A stretch of 31,823 nt of DNA from a virus, in IMG/VR virus record IMGVR_UViG_3300042335_000578, positions 1-31,823 of that record; one strand, given 5' to 3'. Shown here one piece after another: positions 8,136 through 15,847 of the stretch (within the stretch, counting starts at the first letter, position 1; the number at the start of each line of letters is the position of its first letter). A program made the translations under genes and the position numbers. Under the pieces are notes generated by a model, which was not told the origin of the DNA, ran no database searches, and saw nothing but the letters and a program-made list of their open reading frames with translations.

Positions 8136-8383
8136 TTGAGTCGGTAGTGGGAAACGGAGCGGACGCGCTCGGAGAGGCGAATGGTAAAGCTGCGCTTTTC
8201 GCACAGCCCTTGCTCAACCATCCGGCGCACTTGCTCGCTGGTGATGCACTCGCTGCGTCCGCGGGCCTTGGCCAGTTGCTTGACGGTGAACCAGCCCTCC
8301 GGCACCTCCTCGACCGGCGTGGTGGGTTGTGCAAGGGCTTGGCACCATTGGGCCAGTTGTTTGTCAACTTTGGTTGTCTTCAT
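8132..8383 (-). CDS. Small winged-helix-like DNA-binding candidate
   Basis: 83 residues starting MKTTKVDKQLAQWCQ. The segment GWFTVKQLAKARGRSECITSEQVRRMVEQGL looks like a helix-turn-helix (residues about 34-64), followed by two short basic strands (RSFTIRLSERVRSVSHYRLK) that could be a wing. The ATG at 8383 overlaps the metallophosphoesterase stop and its own stop overlaps the next start, so it is firmly embedded in the operon. A small HTH protein in a structural cluster is unusual, and it is one of few DNA-binding candidates here that might recognise the dyad sites. No family identified. Confidence 0.65.
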   Translation of the reverse strand: MKTTKVDKQLAQWCQALAQPTTPVEEVPEGWFTVKQLAKARGRSECITSEQVRRMVEQGLCEKRSFTIRLSERVRSVSHYRLK

Positions 8384-9120
8384 AGTGGGAGTTCGTAATG
8401 CGGATCGAAGACCGCGATGTTCACGTTGCAATTAGTTCCGTTGAACGACCCGAAACACGCGGCGTGTCGCCAGCCCAGCGTTTGCCGCCGGATGGCCGAA
8501 TACCCGATGTCCAACTTGATCCCGCACCCGATGTTGTAGCCGATGGCCTTGTTGTGGATGCGGGCGCTCTCCATCGCCACGCGGTGGGTGTGGCCCATGA
8601 CCACCGAATGGCCCACCATTTCCGCGGTGTCCCGCGCCGCCGACACGTTGTACATCGCCCCGTGGGTGAAACCGGTGTCGCCCAGCATGAACATGCCGCT
8701 TTTGTGGACGCCCGCGTAGGGGATGATCTGGCACTTGAGCTTGCCCATCTCGTCCTCAATGCGGGACAGGACGCTGCTGGCCGCGTAGCTCAAAACCGCG
8801 TTGGGGCTGTGGGCCAGTTCGGTCAATCGACTTTCGTGGTTCCCGAATAGGTAGACGTCGGGCTTGAGTTCGCGCAGAAAGGCCAGTCCCTGCATTAAGT
8901 CGTCGGCCAGATCGGCCCCGTGGTCGGCAGAGTCGCTGTCTTTGCGAGCGCCGGAGCGCAAAGCGCGGGCATCGATGGCATCGCCCAGATGCAGGACGAA
9001 ATCCGGCTTCCACGCTTCGCGCAGTCGCAGGATGGCGTCGAGCGCCCGCGGATCAGCCTCTGACCCGTGGGTGCATGTGCAGGCCAGAAACTTCTGCCAG
9101 CCTTTGGACTTGTTGGCCAT
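8380..9120 (-). CDS. Calcineurin-like metallophosphoesterase with an altered first metal motif
   Basis: 246 residues. Motifs of the binuclear metallophosphoesterase fold are visible in order: CTH at 16-18 (normally DxH), GDAID at 46-50, GNHE at 93-96, FTHG around 153, and GHTHR at 176-180. All metal-binding positions are conserved except the first aspartate, which is cysteine here. Family members hydrolyse phosphodiesters or phosphomonoesters, including nucleic acids and nucleotides; the substrate cannot be told from sequence. The gene follows the scaffold gene with a 19-base gap and its stop overlaps the next start. Such enzymes occur in phages, sometimes as DNA-processing or anti-defence proteins, but placement between scaffold and capsid is unusual. 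Cysteine at this site could still bind metal or could lower activity. Confidence 0.88.
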   Translation of the reverse strand: MANKSKGWQKFLACTCTHGSEADPRALDAILRLREAWKPDFVLHLGDAIDARALRSGARKDSDSADHGADLADDLMQGLAFLRELKPDVYLFGNHESRLTELAHSPNAVLSYAASSVLSRIEDEMGKLKCQIIPYAGVHKSGMFMLGDTGFTHGAMYNVSAARDTAEMVGHSVVMGHTHRVAMESARIHNKAIGYNIGCGIKLDIGYSAIRRQTLGWRHAACFGSFNGTNCNVNIAVFDPHYELPL

Positions 9121-9139
9121 GAGCCGATTAATGAGCCGA

Positions 9140-10015
9140 TTACGCGCTGGTCAGCATCCGGCGCACTTGGTCAACGACCTCCGCGTCACCCTCTTGGTAG
9201 CGGGAATAGAGCGGGTTGGCCGCGTTGGTCATAATGTCCCTTGCGCGGGCGCGGGTGCTGCTTGCTCCGGTTTGGTCACCGGCTACCAGCTTGTCGTCGG
9301 ACAACTTCTCCGCGAGGTTGACGATGGCCTTAACCACTTGCGGATCGACAAAGCCTTGGGACGTCGGATCGACTCCGGCGGTCACCGCGGCTCGGCGGGC
9401 CAGTTCGATCTTCTCCGGCATCTTGTCGCCCCAGACCTTCTGGAGTTCGGCCCGTCCGGTTTCCAGTTGGGTTTCGATCATCTGGGCGGCGGCTTGGTTC
9501 ATTAGCGCGGCCCGCTCCATGTCGAACTTCATAAACTCCTGCATCGCGGCGGCAGGCACGTTGTGCTTGTAGGCGAGTTCCGCGGCCTTCTTGGCCACGT
9601 TGTCGTCCCATGTGACTCCTTCCGGCAGTTGTTCTGGCTTGAGGTTGTAGGCTTCGGGCGATTCGGGAACGCCGATCGCCTTGCGGTATTCGGCCACTTC
9701 TTCCGGCGTGGACTTTTCGGTGGGCGGAACGACGGCTTGGGCTTTACGGCCCAAAGCGCGTTGGGCTACGTCGTAGCTTTTGGCCAGCGCCTCGACATTC
9801 GGGCCTTTGTCTGTCCAGAACTTGGCCTCCAGCCATTCGGGCTTATCCCCTATGGCTGGCGCTGCGGCTGGCGCGTCGGTAACGCTGGCAGGCGCACTGG
9901 AAAGGAGTGTCCCTTCCGTTGTGGTGTTGAGGTTAGCAGCGGGTGCGGTGGACGCGGGAACAGCGGCGCTGTCCGCGGTGGTGCTGGTTTCGGAGGTGGT
10001 GGTTGCATCGATCAT
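9140..10015 (-). CDS. Scaffolding protein (T7 gp9-like)
   Basis: 291 residues. Residues 1-50 are a low-complexity T/S/A/P tract with no predicted structure. The rest is charged and helical (for example KPEWLEAKFWTDKGPNVEALAKSYDVAQRALGRK, then TPEEVAEYRKAIGVPESPEAYNLKP) with a basic, helical C terminus ending YSRYQEGDAEVVDQVRRMLTS. The WLEAKFW and GVPESPEAY blocks recur in podoviral scaffold proteins, which drive procapsid assembly and leave before DNA packaging. It lies downstream of portal and upstream of capsid, as expected. The start ATG at 10015 has an A/C-rich leader with no Shine-Dalgarno and has the 15-bp dyad 19 bases upstream. Confidence 0.88.
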   Translation of the reverse strand: MIDATTTSETSTTADSAAVPASTAPAANLNTTTEGTLLSSAPASVTDAPAAAPAIGDKPEWLEAKFWTDKGPNVEALAKSYDVAQRALGRKAQAVVPPTEKSTPEEVAEYRKAIGVPESPEAYNLKPEQLPEGVTWDDNVAKKAAELAYKHNVPAAAMQEFMKFDMERAALMNQAAAQMIETQLETGRAELQKVWGDKMPEKIELARRAAVTAGVDPTSQGFVDPQVVKAIVNLAEKLSDDKLVAGDQTGASSTRARARDIMTNAANPLYSRYQEGDAEVVDQVRRMLTSA

Positions 10016-10034
10016 GGTGGTGTTGGTTGGTTGG

Positions 10035-10049
10035 TGTTTTGACTAAACC
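10035..10049 (-). promoter_or_regulatory. 15-bp dyad operator-like site, copy 4
   Basis: Reads GGTTTAGTCAAAACA on the minus strand, 14 of 15, in the short gap between the Bbp19-like gene and the scaffold ATG. Confidence 0.7.
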
Positions 10050-10053
10050 GCGT

Positions 10054-10344
10054 TTAGCGGAGGACTTCGGTGGTTGGACGCTCGACGTCGGCATCACCGA
10101 CGACGGGCAGGGAAAGTTTGTGTTCGACGAAAAGAATCACCTCGCGCTGGCCGTCACGCACCGCGGCGGCGATGGGATCGAACGGACGTCCCAGCGTGCG
10201 CTCAAAGGCGGGCCGGTTCATGCGGAAGTAGGCGCGGAGGTTGTCCAAGACAACGCGCCCGTCTTCGTTGTCGAAGCATCGGTGGTAGGCGTTGTTGATG
10301 CGCTGAAGCGACTTGCTGCGCTCCAGTTCTTTGTCGGTGGTCAT
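10054..10344 (-). CDS. Small conserved protein between portal and scaffold (Bbp19-like)
   Basis: 96 residues. The central part, YHRCFDNEDGRVVLDNLRAYFRMNRPAF, followed by DPIAAAVRDGQREVILFVEHKL, matches the pattern of the small phage proteins typified by Bordetella phage BPP-1 Bbp19 (a 'GR.VL.DL' core and an 'A...G.R.V...I' helix). These genes usually lie beside portal and scaffold genes in temperate podoviruses, which agrees with this location; their function is not established. The ATG at 10344 overlaps the portal stop (ATGA). The C terminus is followed by the dyad in the gap before the scaffold gene. Confidence 0.75.
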   Translation of the reverse strand: MTTDKELERSKSLQRINNAYHRCFDNEDGRVVLDNLRAYFRMNRPAFERTLGRPFDPIAAAVRDGQREVILFVEHKLSLPVVGDADVERPTTEVLR

Positions 10345-12029
10345 GCGGTGGCTTGGTTCATCAGTCGTCCCAAAGCGGAATCCTGCTTGACGCTACCGGC
10401 CTTGCCTGCGGCCTCGGCCATCGTGAGCATCTCCTGCTGCTGCTGCATCTGGGCCTGTGCCTGTGCGCGGGCGGCGCGGGCCTCTTCGACCTCGTCCTCC
10501 TCGGCCAGCCAGTCGGCGGGCAGTCCGTCGTTGCGGGCGGTTTCGCGGGCGATGACGTCCCATTTGAAGTTGTCCAGCACTTCGGGGCGCACTTGGGCGA
10601 TGATCGCGTTGCGCTCCATTGTCCTTGCCAAGGAAAGGTTGTGCATGGCGCGGATGGCCAGCGCGACCTTGCTGACGTAGCTGACTTCTGGTTCCGGCAG
10701 CATGGGCTGGCCCATCGCGTCCATCTGGATCGCGTCCTGCGGCGGCGGCGGGAAATGGCCGTTGCGGATGAGGATACCGAAGACCCCGCGCAACATGGGC
10801 GAAAGCAGTTCGGTCGTCTTGCGGGTGAACGAGGGGGAAAACTGCACCAGCTTTTCACTGGCCCGCTCGGCCACTTCGGTCGCGGTCATGTTGGTGCGCT
10901 CCATCGAGGCGAACATGCGGAACATGTCCACATGCATGGCGGTGTTGATCGCGTTGGTCTTGCGGGCCTCGCGGTCGAGTCCGATGGAATAGTCTCCCGC
11001 GGTTGCCCACTCCTGCGGCAAAGCGTTGGGTTGCGTCGGGTCGTAATAAGTGACGCCCCCAGAGCGCAAATCGACTTCCCCTTCGTGCGTAGCTGGCATG
11101 AGGAGACGAGGGAACGCTTTGATCTCGGAGAGGGCGTCAAGTTGCTTGGCTAAAAAGTTGAGTTGGCGGGCTTCGGGTAGCGCCATCCACGCGGGCGAGA
11201 CTCCGTAAACGCCCTGCTGGCTTTTAACGTGGCGACCGGCGAAGAAAGGTTTCTCGTCGTAGCCGGAGTTGCGGCAGACATGCTTGTTGCTCTGGTCAAC
11301 GTAGACCGACGCCCAAGGCTTGTTCGGGCCGTCAGCCTTGTTGCGGTCGCGGTCGGCGTCCTCACGCTTGTAGAGGGCATGAACGAAGCGGTGCTTCACT
11401 GTGCCGCCCTTGCCGGTGCGCCGGATCTCGGCCAGCTTCTTCTGCATGGCAGGAGCGAGGTTGTCCTCGCCAAACTTGTCCGCGGCTTGCAGGACGGTCA
11501 GTTCCAGTTCGCGGAAGACGGTGTCGATCAGTCCCTCGTCGTTCTCGGCCAGTGAGTAGGTGCCGATGTCGAACTTGTGGAAAACAAGCGGGTGCGACAT
11601 TCCTGCCTCAACGAACATGCAGTAGGTGCCGAAGACGGAGTCGTCGTAGTAAAGTTCATGCACCTCCGTGTAGAGATTGCTGGTCGCCAACAGCAACTGG
11701 GTCATCTCGCTGCATTTGGCATACCACTGCTTGGCCTTGTCGCTCATCACGCCCTTGGGCGGCTCGTAGACAAACCACCGGCTGTCAGCAGGCGTGATGT
11801 AGGCAAGCTGCCCATTGGCCAGCGTGGCCGCGGCTTGGACGGCAGAGGTGTCGAAAAGGACATCGTAGCGCGAGCTATCCGGCACACTGCGCTTGGCGCT
11901 GATCTCGGCCTTGCGCGGCAGGAAATATTCCGCCAACTCCTGCCAGTGCGTATCCCATGAGGCACGCTCGGAACCCAAGTCTTGGTTGCGGGCCAGCACC
12001 CAGTCAGCGAGTTGGACGTTGTCTTTCAT
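10341..12029 (-). CDS. Portal protein / head-tail connector (T7 gp8-like)
   Basis: 562 residues from the ATG at 12029 (T7 gp8 is 536). The pattern is that of podoviral connectors: N-terminal SERASWDTHWQELAEYFLPRK, then RYDVLFDTSAVQAAATLANGQLAYITPADSRWF, a middle region with DPTQPNALPQEW, then the conserved helix MERTNMTATEVAERASEK. The C-terminal 60 residues are Q/A/E-rich and helical (crown or barrel type). The dodecameric portal nucleates the procapsid and is the gate for DNA packaging. A GTG two codons earlier (12035) is possible, but the ATG overlaps the stop of the upstream mini-gene as TAATG. It is followed by the Bbp19-like and scaffold genes. Confidence 0.93.
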   Translation of the reverse strand: MKDNVQLADWVLARNQDLGSERASWDTHWQELAEYFLPRKAEISAKRSVPDSSRYDVLFDTSAVQAAATLANGQLAYITPADSRWFVYEPPKGVMSDKAKQWYAKCSEMTQLLLATSNLYTEVHELYYDDSVFGTYCMFVEAGMSHPLVFHKFDIGTYSLAENDEGLIDTVFRELELTVLQAADKFGEDNLAPAMQKKLAEIRRTGKGGTVKHRFVHALYKREDADRDRNKADGPNKPWASVYVDQSNKHVCRNSGYDEKPFFAGRHVKSQQGVYGVSPAWMALPEARQLNFLAKQLDALSEIKAFPRLLMPATHEGEVDLRSGGVTYYDPTQPNALPQEWATAGDYSIGLDREARKTNAINTAMHVDMFRMFASMERTNMTATEVAERASEKLVQFSPSFTRKTTELLSPMLRGVFGILIRNGHFPPPPQDAIQMDAMGQPMLPEPEVSYVSKVALAIRAMHNLSLARTMERNAIIAQVRPEVLDNFKWDVIARETARNDGLPADWLAEEDEVEEARAARAQAQAQMQQQQEMLTMAEAAGKAGSVKQDSALGRLMNQATA

Positions 12030-12112
12030 TACCACATGTCGGGGTCGTTAGCCGCGGTAATGAGCAGGACAATGCCCACCGCAAAGACGGCCAGATGGAA
12101 GGTTAGCTCCAT
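12029..12112 (-). CDS. 27-aa hydrophobic peptide overlapping the portal start
   Basis: The frame from ATG at 12112 reads MELTFHLAVFAVGIVLLITA and then seven polar residues, giving a single hydrophobic helix of about 19 residues. Its TAA shares a base with the portal ATG, and its start lies just after the TAATG end of the proline-rich gene, so it fills the gap between the two exactly. That packing and the clean membrane-helix composition are the evidence that it is real. An alternative frame from ATG at 12116 gives a short polar peptide without such features. Function unknown; it may act only as a translational coupler for the portal gene. Confidence 0.45.
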   Translation of the reverse strand: MELTFHLAVFAVGIVLLITAANDPDMW

Positions 12113-12115
12113 CCA

Positions 12116-12409
12116 TTAGCCAAGGAGGCTGTTGGCTCCCGTGGCCGGATTGACGTAGCCGCCGGTTTCGCCCGCGAGGATCGACTTGCGGAACCCGCTG
12201 CGCTTGGCCGCGGCAGCGCGTTGCTGGTCGGCAGCGTCATTGGCTCCCATCGTCTGGGCTTCCGGTGGCGGGGGCGGCGGTGGCGGCGCGGGGGGAAGCG
12301 GAGGTGCTTCAAACTTGGGCATGGCCGGAGGCGCGGGAGGCGTCTTGGCCCCGCCGCCGAAGTGGCAACGGCACGTTAGGTCAATCTTGGACGAGTGATA
12401 GTTTCGCAT
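12116..12409 (-). CDS. Proline-rich small protein upstream of portal
   Basis: 97 residues. Residues about 20-52 are strongly proline-rich (including a run of eight P), and the C-terminal third is polar (QRAAAAKRSGFRKSILAGETGG, ending NSLLG). The tail pattern, an arginine/lysine-rich helix followed by GETGG...T..NSLLG, resembles small proteins found between terminase and portal in other podoviruses. No enzymatic motif. It overlaps the end of the preceding gene by 29 bases in another frame, and its stop overlaps a downstream ATG. Role unknown; it might be a minor head component or assembly factor. Confidence 0.65.
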   Translation of the reverse strand: MRNYHSSKIDLTCRCHFGGGAKTPPAPPAMPKFEAPPLPPAPPPPPPPPEAQTMGANDAADQQRAAAAKRSGFRKSILAGETGGYVNPATGANSLLG

Positions 12410-12770
12410 ATTTTTGAGTAAGTTTGTCGGTCGAAAAGAAAGTCAGCGGATGGCCACTCCTCTCCCATGCGATGAGCGGAAGATAAAAGGGGATGTGGCG
12501 CAATAGTTTTTTGACTAAACCCTGCAAGCCTTGGTCGTCGGCCAAGGCAAAGGCGTAGACATACCACGCGTCCCAGTCCTTGCGCTGGAAGCCACACCAG
12601 ACGTCGTTGATCATTTCCTGCGGGGCGGCGCTGCACACCGGACGCGCCATCATCACATAATCCGGCGTGCTAAAAAAACAGCCATGCGAGAGGTGCGCGA
12701 GCATGTCCTCTTCAAACGTACGCGGGCTGTCCGCGGTGTAGAGCATCTTGCATTTTTCAATGGGGGTCAT
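12381..12770 (-). CDS. Hypothetical protein after terminase large subunit
   Basis: 129 residues starting MTPIEKCKMLYTADSPRTFEEDMLAHLSHG. It contains several aromatic and cysteine residues (W at WCGF and WDAWYVYAFAL) and a C-terminal segment ending LTFFSTDKLTQKYAKLSLVQD. The pattern EEDMLAHLSHGCFFSTPDYVMMARPV with MINDVWCGFQRKDWDAWYVYAFA is one I associate with small phage proteins near terminases, possibly binding DNA ends, but I cannot name a family. Start ATG at 12770 overlaps the terminase stop as ATGA. A dyad copy (12507-12521) lies inside its coding region, where it encodes GLVKK. Confidence 0.7.
   Translation of the reverse strand: MTPIEKCKMLYTADSPRTFEEDMLAHLSHGCFFSTPDYVMMARPVCSAAPQEMINDVWCGFQRKDWDAWYVYAFALADDQGLQGLVKKLLRHIPFYLPLIAWERSGHPLTFFSTDKLTQKYAKLSLVQD
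12507..12521 (-). promoter_or_regulatory. 15-bp dyad operator-like site, copy 5 (inside a gene)
   Basis: Reads GGTTTAGTCAAAAAA on the minus strand, 13 of 15, within the coding region of 12381-12770. Confidence 0.5.
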
Positions 12771-14308
12771 CGGCGCACCAAGGTTCGACGACTCCAGTCA
12801 ATGTCACGGATGCCGGTCGTTACTACGGTCGGGCGCGGCTTGGCAAAGCCGGTCTTGAGCATCCCGCTCATGTCGGCCTCGGCAATCATCCGCAAGGCGT
12901 CGGCAGCGTGGCTGGCCCAGTTGTGGACTGGCTCGTTGACCACAATGCCGGTCGCGCTGCTGCGCTTATAGGCGTAGTTGGCCAAGGCATCCAACCCACG
13001 CTCGCAGGCAGGCAGGCGGAACGAAAACCGCGGGAACATTTGCAGGCAGGCGTTGATCCCGATCCAGATGTCATGCGTCCTTGGCAAGACGCGCACGTTG
13101 GCCAGACCGGCCTCGGTGTAGACTTGGGCGTCAGCCTTGCCGCTGGTGCGGGTCGCCGCGGCATCGTGAGGCAAGAAATGCGCCCCGTAGCTGTAGCCTT
13201 TGGCCAGCATGTGGCCGACGCGCTGGACAGGCGTCATGTCCAGATCCATGTCGCAGTCGATCACGCGGATCTCGTTGCCGCCGATCACTTGGAAATACCA
13301 GACGACGGTGTTGACCGGCGACCCCAAGTCCCACGCGGTGTGAACGAGTGTGCTGTTGTCCGTCTTGAAGGCACTGATCGCACCGGAGGCGCGGAGCTTG
13401 TCCAGTTCGCCCGCGTAGATCGCGCCCTCAACCGGACTTTTGAAGCACTCGTCCAAGGTAGTGGGAAACTCGCGAAAGATGAAGAGGCCAAGGTCGCGGG
13501 ACTGGCGGTCATACCAGAGGCGCTGCTGGGGTGTGAACGTGTGGCCGGTCGTCTGCTCCATGTTGTCCAAGTATTGACTGATCGCTGGACTGATCGTGGC
13601 CACATCGCCCTCGACCACATAGGTCGGGTCTTTCCACCACGGGAAGAAAACCACGCGCCAGTCCTTGTCCGTCTTGGCCGCTTCCGGTGTCTCCAGCGCC
13701 CCTTTGACGATCTCCCACAGGTGGCCCCCTCGCCCGCCTTTCCAAGTGGTTTCAATAATAATCCGGCCATGCTCGGCGCTGGGGATCGCGCCGGTCAGAA
13801 TCTCCTCGGAGCGCCGCGGGTCGTCCGCTTGGATGACGCCCCACTCGCTCAAATGTAACCAGTTGTTGGTGCCGCCGCGGGCGCGTAGGCCCGCAAAGAA
13901 CGACGAGGCCGCGTTACCCGCCACACTCACCTCAAGGATGCTGCCGCTGTCCCTCACCCGCTCAATGTGCTGCAAGGTGCCTGCGGGGAGATTATCCACC
14001 GCGACCTTGGCAATGGTCGCCAATTTGCGCTCGGCATCCGCGGCGGTCTGATCGACAAGGCTGCACTGCGTTCCCGCGTTCCACAGCATTTGGTCGGTCA
14101 ACAGGACGTCGAGCGCGGTGGACATGCCCAGACGCCGCGCCTTTAAGATGATCAATCGCTTGACGCCCTCCTTGAACAGCATGTCGTAGACCCGCTGCTG
14201 CTCGGCCCGCGGGGCGAACTTGATGATCCGCCCGTCGTCAGCCCGTTTGATGTGATAGAGATTGCGTAGCCGCCAGAGCGGGTTCGCGAGGTCGGGTGCT
14301 ATAGCCAC
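12767..14308 (-). CDS. Terminase large subunit
   Basis: 513 residues with the ATPase-nuclease layout. The Walker A variant KARRLGMST lies at 56-64, an adenine-binding-like region precedes it (RAEQQRVYDML), and a Walker B-like LHLSEWG at 151-157 supplies the acidic pair position. The C-terminal RNase H-like nuclease has AWDLGSP (D327), the acidic strand IDCDMDLD (350-357), LPHDAA (380-384) and a final WASHAADALR. It packages DNA into the procapsid through the portal and cuts the concatemer. The start codon is GTG at 14308, overlapping the upstream small gene by 10 bases. The small subunit is 2 kb upstream, separated by two structural genes. Confidence 0.93.
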   Translation of the reverse strand: MAIAPDLANPLWRLRNLYHIKRADDGRIIKFAPRAEQQRVYDMLFKEGVKRLIILKARRLGMSTALDVLLTDQMLWNAGTQCSLVDQTAADAERKLATIAKVAVDNLPAGTLQHIERVRDSGSILEVSVAGNAASSFFAGLRARGGTNNWLHLSEWGVIQADDPRRSEEILTGAIPSAEHGRIIIETTWKGGRGGHLWEIVKGALETPEAAKTDKDWRVVFFPWWKDPTYVVEGDVATISPAISQYLDNMEQTTGHTFTPQQRLWYDRQSRDLGLFIFREFPTTLDECFKSPVEGAIYAGELDKLRASGAISAFKTDNSTLVHTAWDLGSPVNTVVWYFQVIGGNEIRVIDCDMDLDMTPVQRVGHMLAKGYSYGAHFLPHDAAATRTSGKADAQVYTEAGLANVRVLPRTHDIWIGINACLQMFPRFSFRLPACERGLDALANYAYKRSSATGIVVNEPVHNWASHAADALRMIAEADMSGMLKTGFAKPRPTVVTTGIRDIDWSRRTLVRR

Positions 14309-14547
14309 ACGCGGCGTTGCTGGCTCGGAGTGACACTGTAGTCCGCCGCCGGATCGGGCCGGTCGTCGGTCACGCGGAGGTTGAGGTGCCAGCCGTCGAG
14401 GACGGTCTCTTCGTTGGTGAGGGTACCCACCGCATCCAGAGCATAGCCTTCGCCACTGGTCTGCCAGCCGGTTTCGCTGTCGTAGTAATCGGCCAGTGCG
14501 GTTTGGGCCGTTTGCTCGTCGGGGAATTTGTAGAGGTAGTCGGTCAT
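14299..14547 (-). CDS. Small hypothetical protein between spike gene and terminase
   Basis: 82 residues, acidic, beginning MTDYLYKFPDEQTAQTALADYYD. The motif YKFPDE..A...L near the N terminus, followed by W.......YALDAVGTL and a W.LNLR strand, is a pattern seen in small proteins next to phage spike or tail genes. It has no membrane segment and no catalytic motif. Start ATG at 14547 is five bases after the spike gene stop, and its end overlaps the terminase GTG. It might be an assembly partner of the preceding spike protein, by position only. Confidence 0.65.
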   Translation of the reverse strand: MTDYLYKFPDEQTAQTALADYYDSETGWQTSGEGYALDAVGTLTNEETVLDGWHLNLRVTDDRPDPAADYSVTPSQQRRVWL

Positions 14548-14551
14548 GGCT

Positions 14552-15844
14552 TTAGGTTGTTAGCTGTTCCAGCAGCGTGTTGCTCAAGCGGCGGGGCCAG
14601 TAGGCGAATTTGCGGAGCCACAAACCTTGGCGCGTGCTGGCGGTGGGCGGTTGTCCGCTTAATGAAAGCCGGACGATCCCGCTTGGCACACTTCCGGTGG
14701 GGTCTGGCCCTGCAACCGTTCCGTTTCGTGCGCTGATCGCGTCGTTGGCGGAAAACGCCGCGCCGATCTTGTAAATTGTGTCCGCTACAAGGGTATCCGC
14801 GATACTGCTACTCAAACTCGTCGAACCTTCCACGGTAGTAAAGTTTTGCACGCTTCCCCCGCTTGTCAGCCCAAGCACAATCCGGTTGCTGTTTGTTTCG
14901 TCGTCGAACTGAACGTAACGCGCCGAAGGTAACGCCCCGCGCACTTCAAATTCAGCGACCATTGTGCTTTCGGTTGGACTGTAAAAGCTGCTGACAGGGC
15001 TGACGGTGGCAACGTCCGCTGCGCGTGTCGCGGCGGCGGTGGTCGTCGGGATGTAGGACGTTGGGAATGCGCCTTGCTCTAATTGCGGGGCGGCTATGCG
15101 GAGGGTGATGTCAACAGTTGAGCCGTTTGCGACAGTGGCAGCAAATGCCGTCGAAACGCGGGCGGTTGTCGCATCAGTCAGCGTTCGGGTCGCGGTAATT
15201 TGATTGAGATTAGATGACGCTGTATAAGATGTTGATGTGCCAAGCAAAAAAGTTCCCCCAGACGTTCTTTCTTGAATGCTCAAAATTGGGTTTGTCGTGC
15301 CAACAAGACTTCCCGCAACAACAGCGATCCGCATATTCCCCGTCCATGTTTGCCCGCTGGATGCAACGATTTGCGCCAAAGCGTCAGGCACAAGCTGAAT
15401 TGATCCAATCGACCCGCCCGACCGCGTGCCGTTCCATCGAAGATCCACATAATTCATTCCGTTAATGGTTCCGGTGGCGACAACTTCACGGGCAATGCCG
15501 TCTGGCGTGCTCATTATCCAATTCGTCGGAACGACCCCACCACTCCCAATCACCCCAACCGTTGCACCATCCGCCTGCGAGTTGCGGATGCTGTTGGTTC
15601 TGGACTCCTCGATGAGAAGCCCGCGTGACGCTCCGGTCGCGGGGTCGTGGTCGAAGCGTGGCGTGTCGTTGGCGGCGGTTTGCAGGGCGCCGTTGGCGTC
15701 GAAGAAGGTGGCGTTGCTGGCTCTTGTGAAGGTGATCGCGGGGCCGGTGCCGTGGTCGAGCGTCTTAACGCCTGCGAAGTCCCTTTGGAACGTGGGAGGC
15801 ACTCCCTGCCGCCCGTAGCGCAGGATGAGATCAATAGCCGACAT
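14552..15844 (-). CDS. Head-spike / lectin-like structural protein
   Basis: 430 residues. The N-terminal block FTRASNATFFDANGAL, PRFDHDPATG and GLLIEESRTN (residues about 40-85) is a hallmark of phage appendage proteins with a downstream concanavalin-like or carbohydrate-binding jelly roll, often annotated as head spike or tail fibre proteins. The centre and C terminus are beta-rich; IAAPQLEQGAFPTSYIPTT (about 255-275) is the usual linker to a second beta-sandwich domain, and the protein ends WLRKFAYWPRRLSNTLLEQLTT. Such proteins bind host glycans. It sits between the terminase genes with a putative partner upstream (15848-16318), so head attachment seems likely, but tail location cannot be excluded. 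Confidence 0.82.
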   Translation of the reverse strand: MSAIDLILRYGRQGVPPTFQRDFAGVKTLDHGTGPAITFTRASNATFFDANGALQTAANDTPRFDHDPATGASRGLLIEESRTNSIRNSQADGATVGVIGSGGVVPTNWIMSTPDGIAREVVATGTINGMNYVDLRWNGTRSGGSIGSIQLVPDALAQIVASSGQTWTGNMRIAVVAGSLVGTTNPILSIQERTSGGTFLLGTSTSYTASSNLNQITATRTLTDATTARVSTAFAATVANGSTVDITLRIAAPQLEQGAFPTSYIPTTTAAATRAADVATVSPVSSFYSPTESTMVAEFEVRGALPSARYVQFDDETNSNRIVLGLTSGGSVQNFTTVEGSTSLSSSIADTLVADTIYKIGAAFSANDAISARNGTVAGPDPTGSVPSGIVRLSLSGQPPTASTRQGLWLRKFAYWPRRLSNTLLEQLTT

Positions 15845-15847
15845 GGC

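Noticed and set aside
9943-14051. Plus-strand frames of 240-316 aa over portal and terminase
   Set aside because: Antisense shadows of confident genes, without starts that fit the operon or any motif.
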